From Burkholderia cepacia (GTDB lineage: Bacteria > Pseudomonadota > Gammaproteobacteria > Burkholderiales > Burkholderiaceae): 64,000 nucleotides of DNA. The translations under genes were made by a program, and so were the position numbers. Under the pieces are notes generated by a model. The model saw only the letters and a list, made by a program, of their open reading frames with translations. It did no database searches and had not been told where the DNA came from. Below, one piece after another: positions 1-8,593 of this stretch (positions are counted from its first letter, which is position 1; every line of letters starts with the position of its first letter). Location of the stretch: NCBI RefSeq assembly GCF_001718835.1, contig NZ_CP013443.1, forward strand, positions 2,852,001 to 2,916,000, given 5' to 3'.

Positions 1-413
1 TTTGTTTGTTGGAAAACGCTTCCCGCTCATTCATGCGAAATGCTCAAACGCATAAATAACTGAAAACGCAATGAATTAAGCTCGCGAAATTATCAAATCG
101 TTAGGCACCCTGTCAAACAAATGACATAGAAGAGTTGCGGTGACGTTAAATAGACAAAGCAGGGAAAATCGGAATCGGAATTTATTGCTTGAAAACCTGT
201 GATTCGGTAATTATTGCGTGATTTTTGAGGCACTCCGGAGACTGGCGCAATCGCGATTTCAGTCACCGCTGCGAGTCTTCCCGCTCCGCTTTATCCGGCG
301 ACATTCAAGACGACCCCAGCCACTTATAACTCCTGCAAGCCATGGACAAGACTTGCGGTCTCGCTGGCACGCCCGTGCGCTGGCGTCTTTATCCCTTTGC
401 AGGAGGTTTTTTT
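1..413. other. AT-rich intergenic stretch, no convincing gene
   Basis: The first 240 bases or so are much richer in A and T than the rest of the window and hold no open frame with convincing codon use. The overlapping frames at 218-610 have an arginine- and proline-rich composition typical of antisense or out-of-frame reading of GC-rich DNA. The region may carry the promoter of a gene lying to the left of the window, but I cannot identify one. Confidence 0.4.
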
Positions 414-590
414 ATGATCACTTCCCCGTCGAACATCTCGCAGCCTTCACGCCGACGCCGTCCATTTTTTGCGCCGCGTGTATTTCGCGAGCGCGGGCAC
501 GAGCCGCAACGTGCCCAGGAAAACCGCGCGTCACGAACCGCTGCCGTAGACATCGGGAAGCCAATCAGGCAGCCTGTCTGTCCAAAGTGA
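414..590 (+). CDS. possible small protein with a strong ribosome binding site (58 aa)
   Basis: A 58-codon frame starts at an ATG seven bases after a perfect AGGAGG at 401-406, the best Shine-Dalgarno sequence in this part of the window. The predicted peptide is basic, with an early run of four arginines, and has no signal peptide, membrane segment or motif I recognise. It ends 16 bases before the next candidate gene, so the two could be co-transcribed. The composition is also compatible with chance, so the call rests mainly on the ribosome binding site. Confidence 0.3.
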   Translation: MITSPSNISQPSRRRRPFFAPRVFRERGHEPQRAQENRASRTAAVDIGKPIRQPVCPK

Positions 591-606
591 CTGGTGCCGA
601 GCGCAA

Positions 607-1155
607 ATGAGCAGATCCGACGACGCAGCGAATTCGAAGGTGTCACCAGAGCAGACCACTATGGACGCGGCAGCCAAGGTGCTGCGCGCGGGCATTTGGC
701 TCATCCGGAACGGGTACGGGAAGATGATGCTTCTACCCTACGCCGCCCCTTCGGGCTGCGCATGGCGGTGCGAATTCCACCCTGTCGATCGACCAGGTAA
801 GGCGCTCTACCGGTACTCGACCAGCAGCAAAGCGAAGTACCTCGACAATCACTGCGGCGGCCCTATCCGCTCGGACGTCTCGGCGAAAGCACTGGCGCAA
901 GCGATCATGAAAGGTGTACCCGACGACATCAAAGCGGCGTGCGAGGGAGATGCCTCACCGGAAACGCTCCGCTGGCTCGAGGGACTCGATACGGCACTCG
1001 ACGCCGGCTTCCTGCCCGAGGCGTTCCGTGAGGACACCGAGGATTACTCACAGTGGGAACTAATCAGCCTGACGCGAGGAAACGGCGAGCCGATTCCGCC
1101 TCAACCCGGATATGTCAAACCAGGCGCGCAGCGCAGCGTTGCCGGTCGCGACTGA
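607..1155 (+). CDS. hypothetical protein (182 aa)
   Basis: I do not recognise a family. The protein has a mixed soluble composition with normal amino acid use (phrases such as AGIWLIRNGYGKMMLLPYAAP near residues 30-50, a tryptophan- and cysteine-containing segment after it, and an acidic C-terminal third). There is no signal peptide or membrane segment. The ATG at 607 has no strong ribosome binding site. The next ATG in frame, before MDAAAKVLRAG at about residue 19, is a reasonable alternative. It lies between an AT-rich stretch and the tRNA-fMet gene, a place where accessory genes often sit, but nothing else marks it as mobile. Confidence 0.6.
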   Translation: MSRSDDAANSKVSPEQTTMDAAAKVLRAGIWLIRNGYGKMMLLPYAAPSGCAWRCEFHPVDRPGKALYRYSTSSKAKYLDNHCGGPIRSDVSAKALAQAIMKGVPDDIKAACEGDASPETLRWLEGLDTALDAGFLPEAFREDTEDYSQWELISLTRGNGEPIPPQPGYVKPGAQRSVAGRD

Positions 1156-1434
1156 CGCAACGGCGACGGCCTGGGCGGCCTGTTGAAGATTACATCCATT
1201 CACCAGCCGGATCTCGCCGAGCAGATCTCGGATAAAAACGAAGGTGGATTTTTGACGGGCGAGGAATTGCTGAACGGACTTGCACGCCAAAAGTTGGAAA
1301 AGATGGTCGAACCGGAGCCACAACTCGGTCCAGTATGCGAACGCGTAGCATCACAGCAAACAACGTTGAGTCCGCAACGTTCTCGTCAGGACGATTCGTT
1401 TGACGCGGTGCCGGGGTATGAGTACAATTCGCGC

Positions 1435-1511
<77 letters not shown>

Positions 1512-1517
1512 ACACCG

Positions 1518-1550
1518 AAGCCCGCCATGCGAACGCAAGCGGGCTTTTTT
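1518..1550 (+). terminator. Rho-independent terminator of tRNA-fMet
   Basis: AAGCCCGC at 1518-1525 pairs with GCGGGCTT at 1539-1546 and is followed by a run of T. It sits directly after the tRNA CCA end. Confidence 0.85.
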
Positions 1551-1704
1551 GTTTTTGTCCGCGGTAACCTGCTGCATGCCCCGTTTCGCGGACATGTAAT
1601 GACATCGGCCAGAAGCGAGCCCCTGTGCCGGCAACCAAAGTCCTCGTGGAGCCGCGCAGGCATCACCATTCCACGACACCCACGCGGCCCATCACTCCAA
1701 CGCG

Positions 1705-2205
1705 TTACTGCACGACCGCGCGCTTCACGTCATCCGACGCCCGCCACACGCGATAGCGCACCTCGAAACCGTCCGGCACATAGACGACGAGCGGCAGGCG
1801 GCTGTTGTAGCGCAGCAGCTGGCCATCGCCGCGCACCTGCACGAACCGTTGCTGCGGCGCCTGGCCCGGGCACGCCATCAGCGTCGAGGCCGGCCCCTTC
1901 ACGTCGGTGAGCTGGTAGTACGTATAACCCCAGCCCTTCACGTCCTCGGCGGTCAGCTCGCCGCCGAACCACTGCTGGTTGCAGTCGGTCTGCAACGTCT
2001 TGCCGATCATCAGCTCGACGCGCGCATCGCCTTCGTTCTCGAGCGCGGGCAGCGCGATCACGACGCGCTGCTGGCCGGCCGCCGGCTGCGGAAACATCTT
2101 GATCGACTCGGCCGTCACCGCGGCCTCCGGCGCCGGCCCTGCCGCGCATGCGGCGGCGCTCGTCACGCACAAGGCGGCCAGCGCGGCCCGGATCGCGAAT
2201 TTCAT
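1705..2205 (-). CDS. eco: ecotin, periplasmic serine protease inhibitor
   Basis: This 166-residue protein matches ecotin along its length. A signal peptide (about residues 1-21, ending AAACA) is followed by the ecotin fold, with the landmarks VELMIGKTLQTDCN, GGELTAEDVKGWGYTYY, STLMACP, LRYNSRLPLVVYVP and YRVW. The reactive-site loop STLMACP carries Met at the P1 position as in Escherichia coli ecotin, and the two cysteines that brace the loop are present. Ecotin dimers inhibit trypsin-like, chymotrypsin-like and elastase-type proteases and are thought to protect bacteria from host or predator proteases. The start at 2205 is chosen because AGGAG lies seven bases upstream and it leaves a clean signal peptide. 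A longer frame upstream adds a non-secretory N-terminus. Confidence 0.95.
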   Translation of the reverse strand: MKFAIRAALAALCVTSAAACAAGPAPEAAVTAESIKMFPQPAAGQQRVVIALPALENEGDARVELMIGKTLQTDCNQQWFGGELTAEDVKGWGYTYYQLTDVKGPASTLMACPGQAPQQRFVQVRGDGQLLRYNSRLPLVVYVPDGFEVRYRVWRASDDVKRAVVQ

Positions 2206-2345
2206 CGAGGTACTCCTGAAAAACAAATGAGCTCCGGATGCTAACACTTTCGCCCGCCGACCTTACTTCGCTGTAATTTTGAGACACAATTGGTGGCAGA
2301 TGCGCGGCGTTCCGCCTCTTATGATTCGCCCCAAGGGAGAACGCC

Positions 2346-2723
2346 ATGATCAAGCTCATCGCCACCACCGCCGCCGTCGCCACGCTGCTGGCCGGCTGCG
2401 TCGTCGCCCCGGACGCCGGATACGGCTACGGACAAACCTATTACTCGGACCCCGGCTACGCGTACGGCCCCGCGTATGCGCCCGTGTACGGCACGGTCAA
2501 CATCTGGGGCGGCGGTCGAGACTGGGATCGCCACGATTACCGGCGCGACGACCGCGACTGGCGACGCGACCGTGGCTGGGGCGATCGCAACTGGGGTGAT
2601 CGCGGCAACGGCGGATGGAATCGCGGCAACCGCCCGACCGAAGGCAATCGCGCGAGCGGCGGCGCCCGGGATTGGCGCGGCGGCCAGGGCGACAACGACC
2701 GCGGTAACGGCCGCTGGCACTGA
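2346..2723 (+). CDS. small lipoprotein rich in Gly, Arg, Trp and Tyr
   Basis: The 125-residue product opens with a lipoprotein signal (residues 1-18, lipobox LLAGC). The mature part begins with a tyrosine- and glycine-rich segment and continues with a low-complexity tail built on RD, WG, RGN and GGW repeats. A ribosome binding site (AGGGAG) lies eight bases upstream of the ATG. No enzymatic motif is visible. It is probably an envelope lipoprotein anchored in a membrane, and its function is unknown. A hairpin with T-rich flank at 2835-2870 lies between it and the convergent next gene. Confidence 0.8.
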   Translation: MIKLIATTAAVATLLAGCVVAPDAGYGYGQTYYSDPGYAYGPAYAPVYGTVNIWGGGRDWDRHDYRRDDRDWRRDRGWGDRNWGDRGNGGWNRGNRPTEGNRASGGARDWRGGQGDNDRGNGRWH

Positions 2724-2834
2724 CGCAATTGCAACCGTTTGTATCCGGTGCTGGCGCCGTGCAGCGGCGCGAATGACCCGGCATGTGCGCCATGACCGCG
2801 CAATTGCCACGACACCGGCGCGCCATCAACGAAC

Positions 2835-2870
2835 AAGGCCCTCGCTCGATGCGAGGGCCTTCTGCTTTTC
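2835..2870. terminator. bidirectional terminator hairpin
   Basis: AAGGCCCTCGC (2835-2845) and GCGAGGGCCTT (2851-2861) form an 11-bp perfect stem with a five-base loop, between two convergent genes. The T-rich side (TCTGCTTTTC) favours the plus strand. The minus-strand tail is weaker. Confidence 0.75.
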
Positions 2871-2888
2871 AACGGCACGAAGCCACGC

Positions 2889-3284
2889 TCACCATCCGCC
2901 CGGCTGCACATAGCCGTAACCGCCCGACGCCGGCGCGCCGCCGCACACATACGCGCGCTGGTAGCGGTCGTAGCAATAGCGCGGCTGGCCGCCGTAACCA
3001 TAGCCGTCATCGTCCTGGTACTGCGCCTGCTGATAACCCGGCGCATAGGCCGGCGGTTGATACGCCGGCGCCTGGTAGTACGTCGGCGGCTGATAGGCCG
3101 GTGCCTGGTACACGGGCGCCTGATACGCGACGGGCGGATTCATCGCGGACGTCACGATCGCGCCCAGCACCGCGCCGCCGATCAATGCGCCGATGACGGC
3201 GCCGCCGTCGCGGCCATGCGCGGACGCCGGACCCGCCACGGCAAGCGAACCGGCGAGGACACACACTGCGGCAATTTTTTTCAT
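2889..3284 (-). CDS. secreted glycine-zipper protein with Tyr/Gln/Pro repeats
   Basis: The 131-residue protein has a signal peptide (residues 1-22, ending PASAHG) and a glycine-zipper segment GAVIGALIGGAVLGAIV that could insert in or span a membrane. The next 45 residues or so repeat the words YQAP and YQPP, and the tail contains two cysteines. Start 3284 has GGGAG a few bases upstream. Longer upstream frames would spoil the signal peptide. It is an envelope protein of unknown function. The repeat region may vary in length between strains. Confidence 0.75.
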   Translation of the reverse strand: MKKIAAVCVLAGSLAVAGPASAHGRDGGAVIGALIGGAVLGAIVTSAMNPPVAYQAPVYQAPAYQPPTYYQAPAYQPPAYAPGYQQAQYQDDDGYGYGGQPRYCYDRYQRAYVCGGAPASGGYGYVQPGGW

Positions 3285-3439
3285 GATGGGCTCCCACGCG
3301 AAGTGGTACTGGATGCGATGCATTGTGGCGGCAGGCGGCCGTAATAGATGCAGCAAGTGGTAACGCACGTTTACGCCGGACCGGCGAGCCAAAACGCGCA
3401 AGCGCCGTGCTACATTTTCGGGACCAAGGAGACGCCTTC

Positions 3440-3820
3440 ATGCAGCCCGAAACCGCCCACCGTTTCGATACCGAATTCGCCCCGCGCATCGCACGGGCGA
3501 TCGCCGCCTTCTTCGCCGATCACGTGCTGACCGACGTCGTCCCCTATGGCGGCCACGGGCACCCGTCGCAGGTCCGCGTCCGCAGCACGCCGCACGAGCA
3601 TGTCAGCGGCTTCGAGCATCCGCTGAATCTCGAACTGACCTGGGACACCGACGAAATCGAGCGGCTGATGGAGCCGGAAGGCGAAGCGCGCTTCGAGCAC
3701 TACCTGGCTGCCCTCCCGAAAAAGCTGGGCGCATGGGAAGGCGCGCGCGACATCGATCTCCTGTCGCGCACGCAGGCCGACCCGCTCGTGCGGCTCGGCG
3801 GCCTCGACTTCGAGGGATGA
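3440..3820 (+). CDS. conserved hypothetical protein (126 aa)
   Basis: This is a small soluble protein with no signal peptide or membrane segment. A moderately conserved-looking core reads NLELTWDTDEIERLMEPEG, and the C-terminal part begins with a helix-rich segment. I recognise no enzymatic motif. Start 3440 is chosen because AAGGAGA lies just upstream. The open frame extends 117 bases further 5' but with poor coding character. Confidence 0.75.
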   Translation: MQPETAHRFDTEFAPRIARAIAAFFADHVLTDVVPYGGHGHPSQVRVRSTPHEHVSGFEHPLNLELTWDTDEIERLMEPEGEARFEHYLAALPKKLGAWEGARDIDLLSRTQADPLVRLGGLDFEG

Positions 3821-3985
3821 TCGCGCGGGCCCGCCGGCCGGCGTCGACGACGCGTTGCGCGGCCCGGTGATACACTCGGCCGGCTCGCACCCGCAAGGGT
3901 CCGCGCCGCCTGCGCCTTCCCGCCGTCGAACCCCACAAGGACGCCCCAGCGCCGCATCCCGGCCCGGGGCCGACACGCTTTAGCC

Positions 3986-5353
3986 ATGAATCCCGATACC
4001 GGCCTGCCGCTTCCGCAACGCTACTGGGCGATCGTCTGCGTCGCACTGGGCATCACGCTCGCCGTGCTCGACGGCGCCATCGCGAACGTCGCGCTGCCGA
4101 CGATCGCACGCGACCTGCACGCGTCCGACGCCGCATCGATCTGGATCGTCAACGCGTACCAGCTCGCGGTCACGATCACGCTGCTGCCGCTCGCCTCGCT
4201 CGGCGAGCGCATCGGCTACCGCCGCATCTACATCGCGGGGCTCGCGCTGTTCACCGCGGCGTCGCTCGGCTGCGCGCTCGCCGGTTCGCTGCCGATGCTG
4301 GCCGTGATGCGCGTGATCCAGGGTTTCGGCGCGGCCGGCATCATGAGCGTCAACGCGGCGCTCGTGCGGATGATCTACCCGTCGGCGATGCTCGGGCGCG
4401 GGCTGTCGATCAACGCGATGGTGGTGGCGCTGTCGTCGGCGATCGGGCCGACGGTCGCGTCCGCGATCCTGTCGTTCGCGTCGTGGCCGTGGCTCTTCGC
4501 GGTCAACGTACCGATCGGCATCGCCGCGGTGATCGGCAGCCTGCGCGCGCTGCCGTCCAACCCGCTGCACGATGCGCCGTACGACTTCCCGAGCGCGCTG
4601 ATGAACGCGTGCGTGTTCGGTCTGCTGATCACAGCGGTCGACGGGCTCGGCCACGGCGAAGGCCACGCGTACGTCGCGGCCGAACTGGCCGTCGCGTTCG
4701 TCGTCGGCTACTTCTTCGTGAAGCGCCAGCTGTCGCAGCCCGCGCCGCTGCTGCCGGTCGACCTGATGCGCATCCCGATGTTCGCGCTGTCGATCTATAC
4801 GTCGATGGCGTCGTTCACGTCGCAGATGCTCGCGTTCGTCGCGCTGCCGTTCTGGCTGCAGCACTCGCTCGGCTTCTCGCAGGTCGAGACGGGCCTCTAC
4901 ATGACGCCGTGGCCGCTCGTGATCGTATTCGCCGCGCCGCTCGCGGGCGTGCTGTCGGATCGCTATTCGGCGGGCATCCTCGGCGGGATCGGGCTCGCCC
5001 TGTTCGCGGCCGGGCTGCTGTCGCTCGCGACGATCGGCGCGCACCCGGGCACCGTCGACATCGTGTGGCGGATGGCACTGTGCGGTGCGGGCTTCGGGTT
5101 GTTCCAGTCGCCGAACAACCGCGCGATGCTGTCGTCGGCGCCGCACGAGCGCAGCGGGGGCGCGGGTGGCATGCTGAGCACCGCGCGGCTGACCGGGCAG
5201 ACGCTCGGCGCCGCGCTCGTTGCGCTGATCTTCGGGATCGCGCCCGCGCACGGGCCGACCGTCGCGCTCTATGTCGCCGCGGCATTCGCGGCAGTGGCCG
5301 CGTTCGTCAGCATGCTGCGCATCGCGTCGCCGCAGCCGAGCGCATCGGCCTGA
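3986..5353 (+). CDS. MFS drug:H+ antiporter, DHA2 (14-TMS) type
   Basis: A 455-residue integral membrane protein of the major facilitator superfamily. The first helix carries the DHA2 signature LAVLDGAIANVALPTIARDL (about residues 24-43). The loop motif GERIGYRRIYIAG follows helix 2, and RVIQGFGAAGIMSVNAAL is a typical motif B/C region. Hydrophobic segments continue through the protein in a pattern close to the 14-helix topology of SmvA/EmrB-like exporters. It probably exports a toxic hydrophobic or cationic compound using the proton gradient. No adaptor or outer-membrane gene and no adjacent regulator is visible, so the substrate cannot be inferred. The ribosome binding site before the ATG is weak. 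Confidence 0.9.
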   Translation: MNPDTGLPLPQRYWAIVCVALGITLAVLDGAIANVALPTIARDLHASDAASIWIVNAYQLAVTITLLPLASLGERIGYRRIYIAGLALFTAASLGCALAGSLPMLAVMRVIQGFGAAGIMSVNAALVRMIYPSAMLGRGLSINAMVVALSSAIGPTVASAILSFASWPWLFAVNVPIGIAAVIGSLRALPSNPLHDAPYDFPSALMNACVFGLLITAVDGLGHGEGHAYVAAELAVAFVVGYFFVKRQLSQPAPLLPVDLMRIPMFALSIYTSMASFTSQMLAFVALPFWLQHSLGFSQVETGLYMTPWPLVIVFAAPLAGVLSDRYSAGILGGIGLALFAAGLLSLATIGAHPGTVDIVWRMALCGAGFGLFQSPNNRAMLSSAPHERSGGAGGMLSTARLTGQTLGAALVALIFGIAPAHGPTVALYVAAAFAAVAAFVSMLRIASPQPSASA

Positions 5354-5375
5354 CCGGGCCGGCGCCCGGCGCGCA

Positions 5376-5969
5376 TCACGTCTCGTCGAGCGCGTCCATC
5401 ACGAAACGCACGCGCGCCTGCACGCTCTCGCGCGGCAGTTCGATCAGCCGGTAGCCGTACGACGTGTAGCACTCGACCATCGCGTCGTAGGTGCGCACGG
5501 CTTCCGCGAAATCCTGCCGGCGCTCGGTGTCCTGCGCATAGATGTCCGGCCAAGGCGGTGCAATGAACACGCGCCGGTGGTAGCGGAAGCGGTTGGCCGC
5601 GGCCTCCGCATGCGCGGGCACGGCCAGCCCCGTCAACCGCAGATAGCCGATCACGTCCGGCACGCCGCGATCGAAGAACACGGGCCCGCGCGCATGCCGC
5701 GCGAGCTCGTACGAGCGCATCTCCCAGCTCAGCATCAGCTCGGCAAACGCGGCCGGGTCGCGCCACGGCAACGCGGGGCCGTCGATCGCCATCTGGTCGC
5801 GAATCACGCCCCGCCCGGCTTCCTGCGAGCGCGCGCAACCGGCGTGCTCGAGCGCATCGAGCAACGTGCTCTTGCCCGAACCCGGGCCACCGGTCACGAC
5901 GAAGAAGCGCCGGGCGGCCTCGTCTGCCCCGTCGTCCGCGCCGCCGCCCACTCGCGCGCGCTCAGACAT
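5376..5969 (-). CDS. P-loop AAA-family ATPase/kinase-like protein, overlaps otsA
   Basis: The 197-residue protein has a Walker A motif GGPGSGKST at residues 27-35 and the architecture of small AAA_28-type nucleotide-binding proteins (NadR- and kinase-like P-loop folds). The Walker B/DxD-like segment GPVFFDRGVPDVIGYL lies near the middle and VFIAPPWPDIYAQDTERRQ further on. The usual gene of this type has no assigned substrate. Its ATG (5967-5969) overlaps the end of otsA by eight bases, so the two are probably translationally coupled. This suggests a role linked to trehalose synthesis or to the same stress response, but that is inference. The first 50 residues of the open frame upstream lie inside otsA and are not part of the gene. 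Confidence 0.8.
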   Translation of the reverse strand: MSERARVGGGADDGADEAARRFFVVTGGPGSGKSTLLDALEHAGCARSQEAGRGVIRDQMAIDGPALPWRDPAAFAELMLSWEMRSYELARHARGPVFFDRGVPDVIGYLRLTGLAVPAHAEAAANRFRYHRRVFIAPPWPDIYAQDTERRQDFAEAVRTYDAMVECYTSYGYRLIELPRESVQARVRFVMDALDET

Positions 5970-7383
5970 GCGCGATCCGCCGGCCCGCGCGCCGCGTGAC
6001 CGACGCGGCGGCCGCGACACTGCGCAAGTCGGCGACGAAGGTGTCGCGCCAGACCGACAGGTCGTTCCCGCGCAGCCGCGCGAGGTTCTCCTCGTGGCGC
6101 GCCTGCCGCTCCGCGAGCGGCATCGACAGCGCGCGCTCGAGCGCCTCGGCCATCTGCGACAGGTCGTACGGATTGACGAGCAGCGCGCCGGTCAGCTCGG
6201 CCGCCGCGCCCGCGAACTCCGACAGCACGAGCACGCCCGGGTCGGCCGGATCCTGCGATGCCACGTACTCCTTCGCGACGAGGTTCATCCCGTCGCGCAG
6301 CGGCGTCACGTAGCCGACCTGCGACATCCGGAAGAACGCCATCAGCAGGTTGCGCTCGTACTTGCGGTTGAGGTACTGGATCGGCGTCCAGTCGAGCTGC
6401 GAGAAGCGGCCGTTGATGCGGCCGGCCTCGCCTTCGAGCGTTTCGCGGATGTGCTGATAGGTCTGCACGTCGGAACGCGTCGGCGGCGCGATCTGCAGGA
6501 GCGACACACGCCCCTGCCAGCCCGGCGCATTCGCGAGCATCCGCTCGAACGACTGGAAGCGCTCGACGAGCCCCTTCGAATAATCGAGGCGGTCGACGCT
6601 CATCACGAGCTTGCGGCCGTCGAGCGCCTCGCGCAGCATCTTCACCGGCTTGCGTGAGCCGTACTGGACGGCCGCCTGTGCGATCGCGTCGGGATAGACG
6701 CCGATCGGATAGGCGGCGACCTTCACGACGCGCCCGTGCGCGTGCAGCATCCCGTCGTCGCTCGCCGCGCCGATGCCGCGCCGTTCGATGTAGTCGGTGA
6801 ACGCCTGCTTGTCGGCCTCGGTCTGGAAGCCCGCGACGTCGTATGCGCACATGAACTTCACGAGCTCCTCGTGCGGCGGCACGAGACGCAGCATGTCGGG
6901 CGACGGGAACGGGATGTGCAGGAAGAAGCCGATCGGGTTTTTCACGCCGAGCTCGCGCAGGCAATGCGCGAACGGCAGCAGATGGTAGTCGTGCACCCAG
7001 ATCAGGTCGTCGGGGCGCAGCAGCGCGGCGAGCTGCTTCGCCAGCATCGCGTTCACGCGCAGATAGCCCGCGTACTCCTGGCGGTCGAAGCGCGCGAGAT
7101 CGCCGCGGTAATGGAACACCGGCCACAGCGTCGCGTTCGAGAAGCCGCGGTAGTACTGGTCGTAGTCGCGTCGGGTCAGCCCGACCGTCGCATAGGTCAC
7201 GTTGCCGTCCCGCTGGATCGCGGGCTCGGCATCCGGCGCACCGACGATCTCGCCGTTCCAGCCGAACCAGACACCGCCCGTTTCCTTCAGCGCGTCCATC
7301 ACGCCGACGGCAAGGCCGCCCGCGCTCGGGCGCGTGTCCTCGCCGGCGGCGACACGGTTCGATACCACGATCAATCTGCTCAT
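5962..7383 (-). CDS. otsA: trehalose-6-phosphate synthase
   Basis: This 473-residue glycosyltransferase family 20 enzyme joins UDP-glucose and glucose-6-phosphate into trehalose-6-phosphate in the cytoplasm, the first step of osmoprotectant trehalose synthesis. Diagnostic elements are the N-terminal SNRVA, the GG loop (SAGGLAVGV), WVHDYHLLPF, the phosphate-binding region DRLDYSKGL and the C-terminal DGMNLVAKEYVA. The length is normal. Start 7383 has GGGGGAAG upstream and gives the canonical MSRLIVVSNR. No otsB phosphatase gene lies within the window. The overlapping downstream ATPase is its only operon partner. Four 10-bp tandem repeats lie about 100 bases upstream. Confidence 0.96.
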   Translation of the reverse strand: MSRLIVVSNRVAAGEDTRPSAGGLAVGVMDALKETGGVWFGWNGEIVGAPDAEPAIQRDGNVTYATVGLTRRDYDQYYRGFSNATLWPVFHYRGDLARFDRQEYAGYLRVNAMLAKQLAALLRPDDLIWVHDYHLLPFAHCLRELGVKNPIGFFLHIPFPSPDMLRLVPPHEELVKFMCAYDVAGFQTEADKQAFTDYIERRGIGAASDDGMLHAHGRVVKVAAYPIGVYPDAIAQAAVQYGSRKPVKMLREALDGRKLVMSVDRLDYSKGLVERFQSFERMLANAPGWQGRVSLLQIAPPTRSDVQTYQHIRETLEGEAGRINGRFSQLDWTPIQYLNRKYERNLLMAFFRMSQVGYVTPLRDGMNLVAKEYVASQDPADPGVLVLSEFAGAAAELTGALLVNPYDLSQMAEALERALSMPLAERQARHEENLARLRGNDLSVWRDTFVADLRSVAAAASVTRRAGRRIAHV

Positions 7384-7480
7384 GCGGCTTCCCCCTTCTT
7401 GATTCGAATAGCCGGCGCGCAAGGCGCGCGCCGTGACGGGCGCGGCAACCCGAAGGCTGCCGCGCGGCGATTCAGACGTG

Positions 7481-7520
7481 AGAAATGCGACGAAATGCAA
7501 CGAAATGCAACGAAATGCGG
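7481..7520. repeat. four tandem 10-bp repeats upstream of otsA
   Basis: Units AGAAATGCGA, CGAAATGCAA, CGAAATGCAA and CGAAATGCGG lie head to tail about 100 bases upstream of the otsA start. The ten-base period would place the units on one face of the helix. They could be a repeated regulator site or simply a slippage-prone repeat. Confidence 0.75.
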
Positions 7521-7556
7521 CAATGGATGCGGCGCAGGAATGCAACGACAAGGACG

Positions 7557-7769
7557 TCACGCGTCCTGATCGACGCCGAGGTCGCGTTGATAGTCGAGCC
7601 CTTCCGGGCGGGCACCGCCCTGGTTGTGATCGCCGTCGGACGGCGTCTCGCCGGGCGCGCCGGCAGGCGGCGCGGATGGCGCATCGGTGCGCGGCCGCGG
7701 GCCGCCGGCGCCCGTGTCGGGCGGTTGCTGCGCAGGCCGTCTGGAACGGCGCATGGCTGGGTGTCTCAT
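7557..7769 (-). CDS. possible small proline-rich protein (70 aa)
   Basis: A short frame encodes a basic N-terminus (MRHPAMRRSRRPAQQPP) followed by a proline-, alanine- and aspartate-rich hydrophilic tail. There is no signal peptide, domain or strong ribosome binding site. The C-terminal words (DGDHNQGGARPEGLDYQRDLGVDQDA) look more protein-like than chance. It lies upstream of otsA on the same strand. I am not sure that it is translated. Confidence 0.35.
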   Translation of the reverse strand: MRHPAMRRSRRPAQQPPDTGAGGPRPRTDAPSAPPAGAPGETPSDGDHNQGGARPEGLDYQRDLGVDQDA

Positions 7770-8041
7770 GGGTTGAACGGCGCACGACCGTCGTCGAAAC
7801 ATTCCATAACAAAACAGTCTAGGCGCGAAGCTTGCACGCCAGAGTAACAATTACCTTCAATTTGTAACGTTTCGACCCCTCGCCCACCATCTGCCAGACA
7901 ATAGCGCCGCGCGCGTGCGCGAGGCCGGCCGCCGGCGATTTGTCAAAGCTTTGCATTTTTCCTATGACAATTGCGAAACAATGACGCGGCATGAGGGCGC
8001 GCACGCGTGGCCGCTCACCCAGACAGGACTTGCACTCAGGG

Positions 8042-8593
8042 ATGAACACTCGTTTCGAATCGCCGCGCCGGGCCATCCCGGCGCGCGTCGTGCTGGCCGC
8101 GATCGCCACGGCCGCACTGCTGTCCGGCTGCAACTCGCTGTACAGCGAGGGCGCGACAGCCGGCGCCGGTATCGCGGGTGCCGCGATCGCCTCCAAGGTC
8201 ACCAACAACGCCGCCGTCGCGACGGGCATCGGCCTCGGCGCCGTCGCCGGCGCGCGTGCGGGCGTCCAGTACACGCAGCGCGTCGCGCACCGTTACACCC
8301 AGGAGCAGATCGCGAAGGCGGCCGGCCCGCTCGACGTGGGCGGCGTCGCGCCGTGGTCGACGCACCACTCGTTCCCGATCGAGGACGACGAACAGGGCCG
8401 CGTGACGGTCAGCCGGATGATCAGCATCGGCCCGCTCGACTGCAAGGAAATCGTGTTCGCGGTCGATACGCCGGCGAAAGCCGACAAGGCCGCGCAATCG
8501 GCGTTCTACGTCGCCACGATCTGCCGCGACGGCCCCGTGTGGAAATGGGCGTCGGCGGAACCGGCGACCGAACGCTGGGGCGCGCTGCAATGA
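8042..8593 (+). CDS. lipoprotein, first of a tandem paralogous pair
   Basis: The 183-residue protein has a lipobox (LLSGC at about residues 26-30) after a basic N-terminus. A small alanine- and glycine-rich segment (GAGIAGAAIASKV) follows, then a soluble domain containing two conserved cysteines (PLDCKE and ATICRD). It ends in WKWASAEPATERWGALQ. The same domain and ending recur in the next gene, whose ATG overlaps its stop codon (ATGA). The start at ATG 8042 gives the best signal peptide. An earlier frame start adds 17 unlikely residues. It is probably an envelope lipoprotein, and the function is unknown. Confidence 0.8.
   Translation: MNTRFESPRRAIPARVVLAAIATAALLSGCNSLYSEGATAGAGIAGAAIASKVTNNAAVATGIGLGAVAGARAGVQYTQRVAHRYTQEQIAKAAGPLDVGGVAPWSTHHSFPIEDDEQGRVTVSRMISIGPLDCKEIVFAVDTPAKADKAAQSAFYVATICRDGPVWKWASAEPATERWGALQ

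Noticed and set aside
218..610. Frame of 130 codons near the left end
   Set aside because: Composition is typical of out-of-frame GC-rich DNA and it conflicts with the better small frame at 414-590.
3980..5251. Long antisense frame opposite the DHA2 transporter
   Set aside because: It is an Arg-rich shadow without domain or start signals, while the plus strand has an obvious membrane transporter.
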